DNA of 64,000 bases from Prochlorococcus sp. AG-347-L19 (GTDB lineage: Bacteria; Cyanobacteriota; Cyanobacteriia; PCC-6307; Cyanobiaceae), in NCBI GenBank assembly GCA_003278895.1, contig QCCO01000002.1, forward strand, positions 1 through 64,000. Reading direction: 5' to 3'. Of the stretch, positions 26,534 to 37,712 are shown piece after piece. Under the pieces are notes generated by a model that did no database searches, was not told the DNA's origin, and saw only the letters and a list, made by a program, of their open reading frames with translations. Positions within the stretch are counted from its first letter, which is position 1. Each line of letters starts with the position of its first letter. A program made the position numbers and the translations under genes.

Positions 26534-29503
26534 TCAACCCGTATTTCTCATACCAGCTGCTATCCCATTAATAGTTAAAAGTGCCCCCCTCAATAATTCA
26601 CTTCTACTATATGCTCTTTTAGATTCATCTTTATCAATGATAAATTCGCTTATTGGAGGTTGTCTTGTCTGGTCTCTTAGTCTTCTTAAAAGTGAAACCT
26701 GCAAAAAACCTAATGGGATGATTGTCTTATTTCTCAAGCTTACTGATGATTTCAAGTCTTTATCCGATTCAAGGAGCTTACTTTTACCAGTAATTTCAAG
26801 TATTAGAGATTTTGTAAGATTATATTCTTTAGAAATTACTTCAAAAATATCATTAAAAGAATCCTTATTTTCTTTACTGCCAAGAGTATCAACATAATAT
26901 CTAGCAACTTCCAAATCTACCTTAGATAATGTCATTTCTACCTTAGATATAAGCATCCTGAAAAATGGCCATCTTTGATGCAGAACTCTTAATAATTCAA
27001 TTTGTTGTGGATCTGAATTTAATTCAGATGACAATGCGGTGCCTACTCCAAACCAACTTGGCAAAAGAAATCTACTTTGTGTCCAACCAAATACCCATGG
27101 AATAGCTCTTAAACTAGATAAATCTTTTGCACCTTTTTTTCTTCTAGCAGGCCTACTAGATATCTGTAATTTACTTATTTCTTCTATCGGAGTGACCTCT
27201 TGAAAGAAATTCAATAAATCAGGATTCTCATGCACTAATTTTCTATAGTGAGACCTTGATGTTTCTGCCAACCTAGACATTAATTTATTCCAATCTGGGG
27301 TAGCGTCAAGTCTATTATTTACCAAACTATTTTGAATTACAGCTGTAGTGACAGTCTCAAGATTGTACAACGCCAGTTCCGGAAGACTATATTTAGAGGC
27401 TAAAACTTCACCTTGTTCTGTTATTTTAATTCGTCCTTTTAAAGTGCCGCTTGGTTGGGCCAATATTGCCTGATAAGCTGGTCCTCCTCCTCTCCCAACA
27501 GAACCTCCTCTTCCATGAAAAAGTCTCAGCAATATGTTATTTCTACTTGCAAGATTTTGAAGAGCTATTTGGGCTCTATGAATTTCCCAATTACTAGAAA
27601 CAAAACCTGAATCTTTATTGCTATCAGAGTAACCAAGCATTAATTCTTGCAGAGGCTTAAAAGATTCTCCCACTTTTGGCAATAATGATCTGTAGAAATC
27701 TAATTTAAACAACTTTTCCATTACTTCAGGTGCTCTTTTAAGGTCTTCTACAGTTTCAAAAAGAGGAACAACTAATAATTTTGACTTTTGCGAATTTTGA
27801 TCAAGAAGGCCCATTTCTTTTGCTAGTAAGAGAACTTCAAGCAAATCAGATGCACTATGACTCATTGAAATTACATAAGAATGACAAATGCGACTGCCAA
27901 ATTCTTGCTGTAGTCTCTTAACCATTTTAAAAACTGAAAAGGTTTCTTCTGTAGTTTTTGTCCAGTTAAAGTCAGATGGAATTAAAGGCCTTTTTGTATT
28001 TAATTCGTCTGTAAGCCATTTAATTTTCTCTTCTTCAGACATATGATCATATTGAACAGATAAATCAAGATAATTTGTAAGCTCTTGTAAAGCATCACTA
28101 TGTCTAGTGCTCTCTTGACGAATATCTAAACTTGCCAAAGAAAATCCAAAAATATGAACCTGAGTAAGTAAGGTGTTTACAGACTCACAATTTAGATCTG
28201 TACTAATCAGGCTATTTTTAATTAATTCGAGATCATAAGTAAATTCGTTGACTGATTTATAATATAAGTTTTCAACTTTATCCAGATTTTTGTTATCAAT
28301 TTCTCCCTCTAAGTCAAATTTCCACCCATTATCAGCTAATAAATTATTTCTTTCTTTTGTTAACCTTAATTTTTCTAAAATATAACTTAATTTCAATCTG
28401 TAAGGTTCTGATCTATACCTTGTAGCCCTGGCTTCATAGATTTCTGGGAACTTAACCCTGTCCGTTTCGAGTGACTCTAATAGAGAAGAACTGACTTGAC
28501 TCCATTGCATCGAGACACTTAATTGATCTCTAAGATTAGATGTAGCAATAATATATCTTTCCAACATTAACTGCCTTTGGTAGCAAGCAGTTCTCCATGT
28601 TATCTCAGGAGTTACCGATGGATTACCGTCCCTATCGGAACCTACCCAAGAACCGAAGTTACAAAAAGATTCAGAGGGCAATTGAACATCTGGATAATTT
28701 TCGGTAAGTGCTTCTGCGATTCTGCCCCTCAATTGAGGCATCGCATTAAATAAAACTTGCTGAAAATAATGCAAGGCATAATCTACTTCGTCTAAAACTG
28801 ATGGTTTAAATTGATGCAATTCATCTGTTCTCCACCACAGTCTTACTTCCTCTTTTAATTGAGTTTTTAGAGAATTTTTTTCATCTTTTGTTAGAAATTG
28901 CTCAATCTGTATTTTTTTTAACAAATTCGCCACTCTTGTTTGCTTATGTCTAATCGTATGTCTTACTATCTCAGTCGGATGTGCAGTAAAAACTAAACGA
29001 ATATCCATTTCCTGCATTAACTCTTCTAATTTCCCTGGTGGTACATTTAATTTCCTCAGCCTGTAAAATAATTCTCTAAAAGTTACAGGAGCATTTTGTC
29101 TAGCCAATGCTGGAGCAAAAGGATCAAGATTATCAGGCGATTTTTGAACATCCTTATTCGTAAAGCTTTGAATATATCTATCTTCCTCAACTCTTTGTTC
29201 CAGAATATTCACGAGTTGAAAATACAATGAAAACGCCCTTGCTGCTGCTATGGATTCTGCTAAATCCATAGAATTCACAATATCAACTATTTCATTTTTA
29301 AAATTTTTTGAACTACCATCATCCATTTGTTTTGAATAACTTAATTCTTTAAGCTGTATCAACCTCTCTGCTTGATCATCTGGGCATTCTTCTCTTAGCA
29401 CAGATTCCCATAGATCTTCTATTAAAAGACGATTTTTATGAAGTGGATCATTGTTACTAATCAGATCCACGTTATTATTTTTTATCTGTCGAAAAGATTC
29501 CAT
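26534..29503 (-). CDS. ppc: Phosphoenolpyruvate carboxylase
   Basis: Fixes bicarbonate on PEP to make oxaloacetate, refilling the split TCA pathway. The 989-residue protein is within the cyanobacterial range. Catalytic signatures are present: [11 protein letters not shown] with the essential His, [23 protein letters not shown], the [12 protein letters not shown] segment and the C-terminal RNTG. A -10-like CATAAT on the minus strand at 29511-29516 would give an almost leaderless mRNA, but co-transcription with gshA (53 bp upstream) is also possible. Confidence 0.97.
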   Translation of the reverse strand: MESFRQIKNNNVDLISNNDPLHKNRLLIEDLWESVLREECPDDQAERLIQLKELSYSKQMDDGSSKNFKNEIVDIVNSMDLAESIAAARAFSLYFQLVNILEQRVEEDRYIQSFTNKDVQKSPDNLDPFAPALARQNAPVTFRELFYRLRKLNVPPGKLEELMQEMDIRLVFTAHPTEIVRHTIRHKQTRVANLLKKIQIEQFLTKDEKNSLKTQLKEEVRLWWRTDELHQFKPSVLDEVDYALHYFQQVLFNAMPQLRGRIAEALTENYPDVQLPSESFCNFGSWVGSDRDGNPSVTPEITWRTACYQRQLMLERYIIATSNLRDQLSVSMQWSQVSSSLLESLETDRVKFPEIYEARATRYRSEPYRLKLSYILEKLRLTKERNNLLADNGWKFDLEGEIDNKNLDKVENLYYKSVNEFTYDLELIKNSLISTDLNCESVNTLLTQVHIFGFSLASLDIRQESTRHSDALQELTNYLDLSVQYDHMSEEEKIKWLTDELNTKRPLIPSDFNWTKTTEETFSVFKMVKRLQQEFGSRICHSYVISMSHSASDLLEVLLLAKEMGLLDQNSQKSKLLVVPLFETVEDLKRAPEVMEKLFKLDFYRSLLPKVGESFKPLQELMLGYSDSNKDSGFVSSNWEIHRAQIALQNLASRNNILLRLFHGRGGSVGRGGGPAYQAILAQPSGTLKGRIKITEQGEVLASKYSLPELALYNLETVTTAVIQNSLVNNRLDATPDWNKLMSRLAETSRSHYRKLVHENPDLLNFFQEVTPIEEISKLQISSRPARRKKGAKDLSSLRAIPWVFGWTQSRFLLPSWFGVGTALSSELNSDPQQIELLRVLHQRWPFFRMLISKVEMTLSKVDLEVARYYVDTLGSKENKDSFNDIFEVISKEYNLTKSLILEITGKSKLLESDKDLKSSVSLRNKTIIPLGFLQVSLLRRLRDQTRQPPISEFIIDKDESKRAYSRSELLRGALLTINGIAAGMRNTG

Positions 29504-29556
29504 ACAATCATTATGTCACAAGTGAAAATGTTGAGATCAAATGTTTATTTAAATAA

Positions 29557-30675
29557 TCAAACATTCTCGCCTTCACTCCTAATCATATCTTCAATAGAAA
29601 TTTTCATTATCTGCTCAATAGAGAGACCTTTTTCATATTGATTTATCCATTTCATAGATTGATTACCTTCTTCAAGCACTTTATAGATTGGATGCAAAAG
29701 ATGAGTCATATTGAAATTTTCCGCTGTGGATGACAAATCTGATAATAAGTTTTTAATCCACTCCCTACAAATTACTTTTTTGCCATTTTGCCAGTGAATT
29801 AACTCTGAATTCAGACTATCTTTAGCAGCATTCATTTCATTTTGATCACATATTTCTGATAATTCGTCCATAGAAAAAATACTGGCATTTAAAGGATCTA
29901 ACGTACTTATATTTTCAAAAAGATTTAAAATTCTTAGTTCTATCATGGCAGTTATCCCCAAAAGCAGATTAGTATCATGAACATAATCACAAATTCTTAA
30001 TTCTAAACGATTAAGAATTAGAGGTCTCTCGGGACCATTTGGTCGGATTGAAGACCAAAAATGCCTAATATTTTGCATATTTTTATTAGATATATTTTCC
30101 TCTATCCAATCGATATAAGAATTATGATTTACAAAAAAAGGAACCTTACTTGGTGTTTTAGGAAATTGGATCCATCTTTGAGAGTGATTATTCGTAACTT
30201 TATTATTTAAAAAAGGTGAACTAGCACTTAAGGATAAATATAAAGCTGCCTCAGATCTTATAAGTCTAATTGCAGTAAAAAGCTTATCTAAATCATCTAT
30301 TCCTATGTTTATGTGGACACTTGAAGTTGCAATAGATATTCCATAATTATCTTCAATAAATTGATGATAAACATTGTCAATATCTGATCTTTGAAATTGA
30401 ATATCATGTTTAAAGCAAAGAGTGGATGAAGGAATGATTGTTAAATTTTTAGTATTTAGCCACGTTCTTAACTTTTTTCTTGGATTTATTAACTTCTTAT
30501 ATAAAAACTTGTAGTCTTTTTCAGGTGTTGTAATGTATTCAACATTTCTATTATCTGGCTCTTTTACAAAATCAGAAAATTTTTTCTCAATATCAGCTGA
30601 AACACCAATATGAGAATCAAATGAACCTGTAAAAAGTTCCACTTCAAAACCTTTATAAAGATTATCTTTACTCAT
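29557..30675 (-). CDS. gshA: Glutamate-cysteine ligase, cyanobacterial type
   Basis: First step of glutathione synthesis. The 372-residue protein starts MSKDNLYKGFEVELFTGS and shows the cyanobacterial GshA pattern with SSVHINIGIDDLD and the RPNGPERPLILNRLELRICD stretch, which resembles the substrate-binding region of the GCS2-like fold. Its ATG directly abuts the stop of trpE, so the two are likely co-transcribed. Confidence 0.88.
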   Translation of the reverse strand: MSKDNLYKGFEVELFTGSFDSHIGVSADIEKKFSDFVKEPDNRNVEYITTPEKDYKFLYKKLINPRKKLRTWLNTKNLTIIPSSTLCFKHDIQFQRSDIDNVYHQFIEDNYGISIATSSVHINIGIDDLDKLFTAIRLIRSEAALYLSLSASSPFLNNKVTNNHSQRWIQFPKTPSKVPFFVNHNSYIDWIEENISNKNMQNIRHFWSSIRPNGPERPLILNRLELRICDYVHDTNLLLGITAMIELRILNLFENISTLDPLNASIFSMDELSEICDQNEMNAAKDSLNSELIHWQNGKKVICREWIKNLLSDLSSTAENFNMTHLLHPIYKVLEEGNQSMKWINQYEKGLSIEQIMKISIEDMIRSEGENV

Positions 30676-32196
30676 TTAGCTAACTAAACAGGCTAATGCT
30701 TTTAGTATCCCTTTAGCTTTATTAATCGTCTCTTGATATTCATTTTCAGGCAAAGAATCAGCAACTATTCCAGCTCCTGCTTGCACTGAAACATCATATT
30801 TCCCATCTTTTGAGGGTTTTACTATCATAGTTCTTATTGTAATTGCTGTATTTAATGCACCATTAATATCAATAGATCCATAAACACCAGCATAAGGTCC
30901 TCTAGCATCTTTTTCAAAGTACTTAATCAATTGCATAGCTCTTATTTTTGGCGCACCAGTTACTGTCCCAGCAGGGAAAGATGCCTTTAACAAATCCCAT
31001 ACATCAGCATTATTTTTTAAAATCCCCTCAACTTCACTAACTATATGCATAACATGTGAATATTTCTCAATAACCATTAAATCCTTGACCTTCACAGTAC
31101 CAATTTCACAAACTCTTCCTAGATCATTTCTCCCAAGATCAATAAGCATTACATGCTCAGCTATCTCTTTTGGATCTTTTAATAAATCCTTTTCTAATTC
31201 AAAGTCTTGTTGCTCATCAATACCTCTAGGTCTTGTACCAGCTATTGGTCTTAAGCTTGCAACAATCTGACTATCTTTATTTTTTTCAGCTTTAACCATT
31301 ACTTCAGGACTTGAGCCTATCAGATACCATGAGCCAAAATTAAAAAATGACATATATGGAGATGGATTAACCATCCTCAAACTTCTATATAAATTAAAGG
31401 GATCATTGTTGACTTGAGTTTGGAATCTCTGACTTATAACTATTTGAAAAATATCTCCCTTTCTTATGTATTCTTTTGCAGAGAGAACTGCATCCTCAAA
31501 ATCTTTTTTCTTCCAATTACTTTCTAAATCTAAATTCAAACTCTCATTTTCATTCCAATCTAAAAACTCATTTTCTTTTAAAGGAACTCTCATTAAATTT
31601 CTAGTTTTCTGAATTTTAGAAATTGAGCTTAGATACAACTCTTCAATCGAGGACTCTTTTGAAGAAGTTGTATCAGCATAAACCACAGCAGTAATACATC
31701 TTTTTATTTGATCAAAAACAACTAACTGATCAAAAAACATCCAGGATCCATAAGGGATATTGTTTTCTGGTATTTCATTGATTGGAACGCTTGGTTCTAT
31801 TCGATTAATTAATTCATAACCCCAAGAGCCGTATAACTGTCCAATTGATGGAAAGTCATCAAGCATGGTGGACTTATATTCCTTTGTCCAACTTCTTAAA
31901 ATATCAAAAGGATCACCTTTATGAATTTCAGTTTTGCCATTATTCCAAGTTTTAACTATTTCTTCTCCATAACAAACGGCTTCCCAAAGAGGTTTAGTAG
32001 CAACAATACTCCATCTACCCAAACTTTCCCCACCTTCAACAGATTCAAGAAAAACACCATGGGAATCTTTTGAGGATAACTTTAACCAGGTCGACAATGG
32101 AGTCTCTAAATCTGCTGGCCAAGTTTGAGTGATAGGTATAAAATTTTTACCTTCTTTGTAAGCCTTTAAAAAACTATCTTTTTTTGAGCTGATCAT
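30676..32196 (-). CDS. trpE: Anthranilate synthase component I
   Basis: Converts chorismate and ammonia (from TrpG) to anthranilate, committing to tryptophan. The 506-residue protein has the chorismate-binding core: KGDIFQIVISQRF, SPSPYMSFFNF-like segment, GSSPEVMVKAE, RPIAGTRPRG, LGRNDLGRVCEIG and AGTVTGAPKIRAMQLI. An N-terminal LESVEGGESLGRWS resembles the Trp-feedback site. No fused glutaminase domain. It lies 59 bp downstream of psaD. Confidence 0.96.
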   Translation of the reverse strand: MISSKKDSFLKAYKEGKNFIPITQTWPADLETPLSTWLKLSSKDSHGVFLESVEGGESLGRWSIVATKPLWEAVCYGEEIVKTWNNGKTEIHKGDPFDILRSWTKEYKSTMLDDFPSIGQLYGSWGYELINRIEPSVPINEIPENNIPYGSWMFFDQLVVFDQIKRCITAVVYADTTSSKESSIEELYLSSISKIQKTRNLMRVPLKENEFLDWNENESLNLDLESNWKKKDFEDAVLSAKEYIRKGDIFQIVISQRFQTQVNNDPFNLYRSLRMVNPSPYMSFFNFGSWYLIGSSPEVMVKAEKNKDSQIVASLRPIAGTRPRGIDEQQDFELEKDLLKDPKEIAEHVMLIDLGRNDLGRVCEIGTVKVKDLMVIEKYSHVMHIVSEVEGILKNNADVWDLLKASFPAGTVTGAPKIRAMQLIKYFEKDARGPYAGVYGSIDINGALNTAITIRTMIVKPSKDGKYDVSVQAGAGIVADSLPENEYQETINKAKGILKALACLVS

Positions 32197-32255
32197 ATTA
32201 ATAATGCCAGCCCAAATTATAATTATTTTCTTCTTTTATATCAACTTTACAAGAG

Positions 32256-32678
32256 TTAATCAAAAGTATTCTTAGTTGTGAATTTCAAACCAGCGGGATT
32301 AGGATTCTCACCTATTCTTCTTGGATTATGGCCTACTTTCTCTCTGCCCTCATTCACTTTTTCAGAAAAAACACCATCTTTTGGGTGTAGAAATTCTATA
32401 TCACCACCTGGGAAAATTCGGTAGATTTTAAAATCTTCAATTCTTGGTTTGAAGGCTCTTAATTGTGTCCCTAATGCAAGGCATTGTTCTTTTCTTGCAA
32501 AATACATTAAATTATCACCTTCATGCATAATAGCCGCTCCACCAGTGGGCAATTCAAATGCTTGTTCCTTTGAACTTTTCCATACAATTGCATATTTTTC
32601 TTCGGTTTCTGCTGAGTTTAATAAACCCCCAGTACTTCCTATATGCTTTGGAAATTGACCAACTAAAGTTTCAGTCAT
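32256..32678 (-). CDS. psaD: Photosystem I reaction centre subunit II
   Basis: Stromal-side PSI subunit that docks ferredoxin and stabilises PsaC. The 140-residue protein contains the conserved [20 protein letters not shown] and [17 protein letters not shown] segments. Length normal for cyanobacteria. A -10 candidate lies 20 bp upstream. Confidence 0.97.
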   Translation of the reverse strand: MTETLVGQFPKHIGSTGGLLNSAETEEKYAIVWKSSKEQAFELPTGGAAIMHEGDNLMYFARKEQCLALGTQLRAFKPRIEDFKIYRIFPGGDIEFLHPKDGVFSEKVNEGREKVGHNPRRIGENPNPAGLKFTTKNTFD

Positions 32679-32697
32679 CCTTGATTTTGAGTTATTT

Positions 32698-32703
32698 ATA
32701 ATA
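32698..32703 (-). promoter_or_regulatory. Candidate psaD -10 element
   Basis: Minus-strand TATTAT, extended as TATTATAAA, lies 20 bp before the psaD ATG and would give a leader of about 13 bases. No -35 element stands out. The same TATTATAAA occurs before psaC at 61778-61786. Confidence 0.4.
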
Positions 32704-32789
32704 AGAAACTAGCATTCATATTTTGCAAAATTCGAAATTCATCGAAAATTTTCTACATTATTTAATATATGGAAAACTTATTTCTCATT

Positions 32790-34154
32790 TTATTTTGAAT
32801 CTGAAATCGGAAAAAATACTGTCAAACCTGTATCACGCCTTTTTGTGACATGACCTCCTAAACTCGCTAACAACTTTTGAGTAGCATTTTGACTAAGTTG
32901 TAAACTTCCCGTTTGAGGATTCCAATTTAAAACAGGACCAATATCAGAACCGTTATCTTTTTTTAGAATTTCTTTTTGATTACTTTCTAATTTCTTTACT
33001 TTTAATTGTAGTTTAAGTTTTTGACCAGCTGGTCTTAATTCTAAAATTAATGTACTGCCTTCTTTTAATCCTCTAGTATTTTTATCAATTAATCCCCCCA
33101 ACATTAATTCCAATTTTTCAGAATCACTCAAAATTTGCGGAAGTTGATGGGGGATATCAATCTTTAAAGAAATCCCGCGTCGATTTAATTGTTTATTCCA
33201 TAGAGGAGTAAGCTTTTTAAAAATTTCGGCTAAATTAATTTTTGCCAAGTTATTTAATGACGGAACTTCATTACTCACTAATTCTGCTGCATTAAAGATT
33301 AAACCAAACCTATCAATTTGTTCATTACATTCATTATCTATCTGAATTAAACGATTTTTCATTGATTCGTCCATCTTATATTTTTTTAAAGTAGAACTTA
33401 TCAGGGTTCTTATTGTTGCCAAAGGCGTTCTTACTTCATGAGATATTGCACGTAATAATTTTGCTTCAGTTATTTGTACATTTTTTTCATCGTTTTTTAC
33501 AGAATTCTGTATATTATGATTTGGCGCAATATTTGCCAATTTTGCTGCTAATGTTGGCCAAAATAATTTTTCAAATTGATCATTTATATTAAGGTTTCCT
33601 AAGTTATTGATTGCATTACGAAATTTTGTTCCTTCCTCATGATTTTCTTGATTTAATTTTGCATGCATTAATTCAATTGAAAGTTTTAGGCTTTCTTCAT
33701 CACACTTCATTAATAAAATTTTCTTATCTTTTTCTCCCACAATTGATAATATGCATTGAAAATTTGGAGTGATTATCATCAAAAAAGGTTCATAACCATC
33801 TTCTTGACTAAGACTCAAAACTTTATAATTACTAACTAAATCGAAATCTTGTTTTATCTTGTCTGAATTATTGACTGGTAAAAATCCTGCATTCTCATTT
33901 TGAAAGTATGGGAACCCCTCAGGAGACCAAAGCCATCCATGAAGTTGATTTAAAAATTTTTTTTCATTAAAAGCTGGCAAAGGCGAAGCAACCCAAAGCC
34001 CCCCATATCTATAATTCTGAGATAGGAAATCTTTTTGAATAACTTCTAAAGAAGCCCACCACATTCTTCTTGATGTATCATCATCCACATATGTATTTTG
34101 AATTCCCTTAATTAAAAGGTCTTGAATTTTTTTTATAGTTATTTGTGATTTCAT
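32790..34154 (-). CDS. Sensor histidine kinase, ATP-binding motifs weak
   Basis: 454 residues without membrane segments. The N-terminal 200 residues are an unassigned sensor-like domain. The dimerisation helix has the H box RAISHEVRTPLATIRT, His239. The following ATPase region keeps an N-box-like IDKNTRGLKEG but lacks a clear DxGxG G1 box (only DNGSDIG) and a GxGL G2 box; TGSLQLSQNATQKLLASLGG takes its place. No response regulator gene is adjacent. It starts where rodA ends (4-bp overlap). Confidence 0.8.
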   Translation of the reverse strand: MKSQITIKKIQDLLIKGIQNTYVDDDTSRRMWWASLEVIQKDFLSQNYRYGGLWVASPLPAFNEKKFLNQLHGWLWSPEGFPYFQNENAGFLPVNNSDKIKQDFDLVSNYKVLSLSQEDGYEPFLMIITPNFQCILSIVGEKDKKILLMKCDEESLKLSIELMHAKLNQENHEEGTKFRNAINNLGNLNINDQFEKLFWPTLAAKLANIAPNHNIQNSVKNDEKNVQITEAKLLRAISHEVRTPLATIRTLISSTLKKYKMDESMKNRLIQIDNECNEQIDRFGLIFNAAELVSNEVPSLNNLAKINLAEIFKKLTPLWNKQLNRRGISLKIDIPHQLPQILSDSEKLELMLGGLIDKNTRGLKEGSTLILELRPAGQKLKLQLKVKKLESNQKEILKKDNGSDIGPVLNWNPQTGSLQLSQNATQKLLASLGGHVTKRRDTGLTVFFPISDSK

Positions 34155-35425
34155 CGACTTCTTAGTGATCTAGAACGTTTCAATATAGATAAAACAAATC
34201 CAATAGATATAAAATTAGTTACCAATGAAGTTCGACCATAGCTCATAAAAGGAAGGGGAATTCCAGTAACTGGTCCTAATCCAATAGTCATGAATAAGTT
34301 AATAATTATCTGAAATAAAAAAGTTGAGGCTATTCCAATAACAACTAAAGATTCAAAGTTAGTCCTAGCAATTGTTGCAGTATTTATAAGTTTTTTTATC
34401 AAAAAAAAGAACAAAAACAAAACTGTTATACACCCCACAAAACCCAATTCTTCGCCTAAAGCACTAAATATAAAATCAGTATGTTGTTCTGGAATAAATT
34501 GCAAATTTGTCAGCTTGCCTTGTAGCAAACCAGTCCCAAATAATCCTCCAGAACCAATTGCAATTTTACTCTGTATCAAATGATATCCACCACCTAATGG
34601 ATCTCTATTTGGATCTAAAAATAAAACTAATCTATCTTTTTGATATTCTTTTAAGCCATATTGCCACAAAATTGGTGTCAATTTTGCCACTAATAAATGG
34701 AACGAAATAGCTAGAGCAGAAAAAATAATTTTCTTTTTCGAAGATCTATAAGCAAGATATCCTATTAATGGGATCCAGAAAATAAGAAGAGTTGGTAGAG
34801 TTAAATATAAAATAGAAGTGATAATACAAAAAACTAATATCAAAATCCACTCTATGGGCATTTGTGACCAATAGAGCATCACACCCGTCAAAACAATTAA
34901 AACTAAAGAAGTACCTAAGTCCGGTTGAAAGAAAATTAATAACCAAGGTATAACCACTACTAATAAGGGCACTACTAGATCTTTTATTGTTAAAATTATT
35001 TTTTTGTCGAGTACTAAAGCAAGAGTTAATACAGTACTTAGCTTAGCTACTTCTGAAGGCTGAAAAGAAAAGATCCCCACATTTAGCCATCTTTGAGCTC
35101 CAGAAACTGAGATCCCAAAAAAATAAATTAGTAACAAGGATATTAAAGTACACAAATAAAATGGAATCAAATACTTTCTAAGTTTCTCTAACGGTATATA
35201 AGAAATAAAAAATGCTAAAAAATAACCTAAAAAACCAGTAAGGATATGCCCTACATAATTAGATACTAAAAAATCACCCTGGATGCTTTTTATTAATAAA
35301 CCAGAAATAATAACTAAAAAAAGGGGGATTATAAGTAGTGGAGAAAATAAAAAACCTCTACTAGAATTGTCTTTTTTTGGTAAAAATCCTCTCTTATTTA
35401 ATAAAGAAATTCTGCTAAACATCAA
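34151..35425 (-). CDS. rodA: Rod-shape/cell-division SEDS glycosyltransferase
   Basis: Multi-pass membrane protein of the RodA/FtsW family that polymerises lipid II into peptidoglycan. The 424-residue protein has about ten hydrophobic segments, GAQRWLNVGIFSFQPSEVAK with the family signature, FFQPDLGTSLVLI, the large extracellular loop QSKIAIGSGGLFGTGLLQGK and the C-terminal GIPLPFMSYGRTSLVTN. It lies directly downstream of mrp. RodA is preferred over FtsW from the SKIAIGSGG loop type. Confidence 0.88.
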   Translation of the reverse strand: MMFSRISLLNKRGFLPKKDNSSRGFLFSPLLIIPLFLVIISGLLIKSIQGDFLVSNYVGHILTGFLGYFLAFFISYIPLEKLRKYLIPFYLCTLISLLLIYFFGISVSGAQRWLNVGIFSFQPSEVAKLSTVLTLALVLDKKIILTIKDLVVPLLVVVIPWLLIFFQPDLGTSLVLIVLTGVMLYWSQMPIEWILILVFCIITSILYLTLPTLLIFWIPLIGYLAYRSSKKKIIFSALAISFHLLVAKLTPILWQYGLKEYQKDRLVLFLDPNRDPLGGGYHLIQSKIAIGSGGLFGTGLLQGKLTNLQFIPEQHTDFIFSALGEELGFVGCITVLFLFFFLIKKLINTATIARTNFESLVVIGIASTFLFQIIINLFMTIGLGPVTGIPLPFMSYGRTSLVTNFISIGFVLSILKRSRSLRSR

Positions 35426-36496
35426 TTATCTATTAACAAATTGATTCTTAATTAATTGAGCTAAATTAGCAAATTCAGCCGAACATTCTTTATCTGGCTG
35501 ACTTATTGAGATTGGTACACCCTTATTACTATCGTCAACGAGAGGGATTTCAATAGGAATTTGAGCTAATAATGGTAAATCATTTTCGTTAGCTAATGTT
35601 TGTCCACCACCTTTACCAAAAATTTCATATTTTTTACTTGGCATATCTGGCGGAATAAATACTGACATATTTTCTACAATTCCCAGTAAAGGTACTCCGA
35701 GTTGTTTAAACATAGCTAATCCCCTCCTTGCATCCTGCAAAGATACTTGTTGAGGAGTAGTGACAACTATAGCTCCAGAAATAGGCACAGATTGAGAAAG
35801 GGATATTTGAGCGTCTCCTGTTCCTGGAGGCAAATCAATAACCAAAAAATCAAGATTGTTCCATTCAACTTGGTACAAAAATTGTCTAATAATACTATTA
35901 AGCATTGGTCCTCTCCATATAACTGGCTGACCTTCTTCTATGAGGAAACCCATTGATACCAAGGAAATTCCATATTTATTTATTGGTATTAACCTCTGAT
36001 CACTGCCACTCCCTTCTGTAACCTTTGGATTCTGTTCGGCAACTCCCATCATTGAAGGAGTATTAGGTCCATATATATCCGCATCCAGCAAACCAGTTTT
36101 TAAGCCTAGTTTAGCTAGAGAACAAGCGAGATTAACTGCAATAGTACTTTTGCCAACTCCACCTTTACCACTGCTAACAGCTATGATATGCCGAATCCCA
36201 TCAATCCTCTGCAACTCAGGAGCATTAATTTGATTTTGAGATTCTGTTTTGGAAGGATTATTATCTATCTCTATTTGAACATCATCAATATCTTCAAAAT
36301 CCAATAGTACTCCTCTAACCTCTTGTACGATTCTATCTCTCTGAGAATTTGCAAACGATGGTAATGATAATGTTACGATTACTCTCGGTATAGTTACTCT
36401 TACATTTTTAATCCAAGCTAATTCAATTACATTTTTCTGTGATCCAGCATCTAGAACTTTTTGTAAAGCAAAATTCGCATCTTCTATTGTGGTCAT
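35426..36496 (-). CDS. mrp: Mrp/ApbC-type iron-sulfur cluster carrier ATPase
   Basis: 356 residues. An N-terminal MIP18-like domain (about 1-85) is followed by a P-loop ATPase with the deviant Walker A SGKGGVGKST (109-118) and DLPPGTGDAQISLSQ. The family carries and delivers 4Fe-4S clusters. The CxxC that binds the cluster in many bacterial members is not in its place: after ENMSVFIPPDMPSKKYEIFG no Cys pair occurs, and the protein holds only two dispersed Cys. Divergent from hemF. Confidence 0.92.
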   Translation of the reverse strand: MTTIEDANFALQKVLDAGSQKNVIELAWIKNVRVTIPRVIVTLSLPSFANSQRDRIVQEVRGVLLDFEDIDDVQIEIDNNPSKTESQNQINAPELQRIDGIRHIIAVSSGKGGVGKSTIAVNLACSLAKLGLKTGLLDADIYGPNTPSMMGVAEQNPKVTEGSGSDQRLIPINKYGISLVSMGFLIEEGQPVIWRGPMLNSIIRQFLYQVEWNNLDFLVIDLPPGTGDAQISLSQSVPISGAIVVTTPQQVSLQDARRGLAMFKQLGVPLLGIVENMSVFIPPDMPSKKYEIFGKGGGQTLANENDLPLLAQIPIEIPLVDDSNKGVPISISQPDKECSAEFANLAQLIKNQFVNR

Positions 36497-36610
36497 TAAC
36501 TTTTTAAATATTTTGACAAGGTAGTCGACTGTTTAAAAGATTAAGAACTATGTCGAACTATCAAATAATAGGCAATAAGGACCCCCTAAGAGAAATTATA
36601 AAGAGAAACT

Positions 36611-36616
36611 TATAAT
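36611..36616 (+). promoter_or_regulatory. Candidate hemF -10 element
   Basis: A consensus TATAAT lies 40 bp before the hemF ATG. No convincing -35 hexamer is seen at the normal distance. Confidence 0.45.
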
Positions 36617-36655
36617 TAACCAAAAAAAATTTTTTCTTCAAGATTTACTAAATAC

Positions 36656-37684
36656 ATGTTGAAAGAACCTCCTAAAAACTCGAGAGAAAAAACTAAAAAT
36701 CTCTTATTAACTCTACAAGATAAAATTTGTTCAGGACTTGAAAATGTAGATGGCAAAGGGAAATTTACAGAAGAATCCTGGCGAAGAGACGAAGGCGGCG
36801 GTGGAAGATCAAGAGTATTAAAAAATGGTTCTATTTTTGAGCAGGCAGGCGTAAATTTCTCCGAAGTACAGGGAAAAGAATTACCTCAATCTATAATCTC
36901 TCAAAGGCCCGAAGCAAAAGGTCATGAATGGTTTGCTACGGGAACTTCTATGGTTTTGCATCCTAAGAACCCCTATATTCCTACAGTTCATCTAAATTAT
37001 CGATATTTCGAAGCTGGTCCTGTTTGGTGGTTTGGTGGGGGGGCAGACTTAACCCCTTTTTATCCTTATCTTTCTGATGTAAGGAATTTTCATAATGAGC
37101 ATAAAAAAGCCTGTGAGAAAGTTGATCAAGATTTGCATAAAGTTTTCAAACCATGGTGTGATGAATATTTCTTCTTGAAGCATAGAAATGAATCTAGAGG
37201 CATAGGAGGCATTTTTTATGATTATCAAGATGGTACAGGCAATATTTATAGAGGAAATAATCAAAGTGGAGAGGCATCAAAAGCCTCACAAAATATTGGC
37301 AGATCAAATTTAAATTGGGATAATTTATTTTCTTTAGCAGAAAACTGTGGGCAGGCATTCCTCCCTTCATATTTGCCAATTATTGAAAAAAGAGCTTCTC
37401 AAACATACTCATCGAAGGAAAGAGAATTCCAGCTATATCGAAGAGGTAGATATGTCGAATTCAATTTAGTTTGGGATAGAGGGACGATTTTTGGACTACA
37501 AACAAACGGCAGAACTGAATCTATATTAATGTCCTTACCGCCTTTAGCTAGATGGGAATATGGATATAAAGCTAAAAAGGGGTCTCGAGAGGAATTTCTA
37601 ACATCAATTTTTACAAAACCTCAAGATTGGTTAAATAACAAAAAGTTAGAAAAATTCTGTATGGAGAACAATATTTTTGATTAA
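36656..37684 (+). CDS. hemF: Coproporphyrinogen III oxidase, aerobic
   Basis: Oxygen-dependent decarboxylation of coproporphyrinogen III to protoporphyrinogen IX, shared by heme, chlorophyll and bilin synthesis. The 342-residue protein has [49 protein letters not shown] and [16 protein letters not shown], all HemF signatures. It converges with a CCB-type gene 28 bp away. Confidence 0.97.
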   Translation: MLKEPPKNSREKTKNLLLTLQDKICSGLENVDGKGKFTEESWRRDEGGGGRSRVLKNGSIFEQAGVNFSEVQGKELPQSIISQRPEAKGHEWFATGTSMVLHPKNPYIPTVHLNYRYFEAGPVWWFGGGADLTPFYPYLSDVRNFHNEHKKACEKVDQDLHKVFKPWCDEYFFLKHRNESRGIGGIFYDYQDGTGNIYRGNNQSGEASKASQNIGRSNLNWDNLFSLAENCGQAFLPSYLPIIEKRASQTYSSKEREFQLYRRGRYVEFNLVWDRGTIFGLQTNGRTESILMSLPPLARWEYGYKAKKGSREEFLTSIFTKPQDWLNNKKLEKFCMENNIFD

Positions 37685-37712
37685 AAATTATCGAATAAAA
37701 ATTTCAATTATC

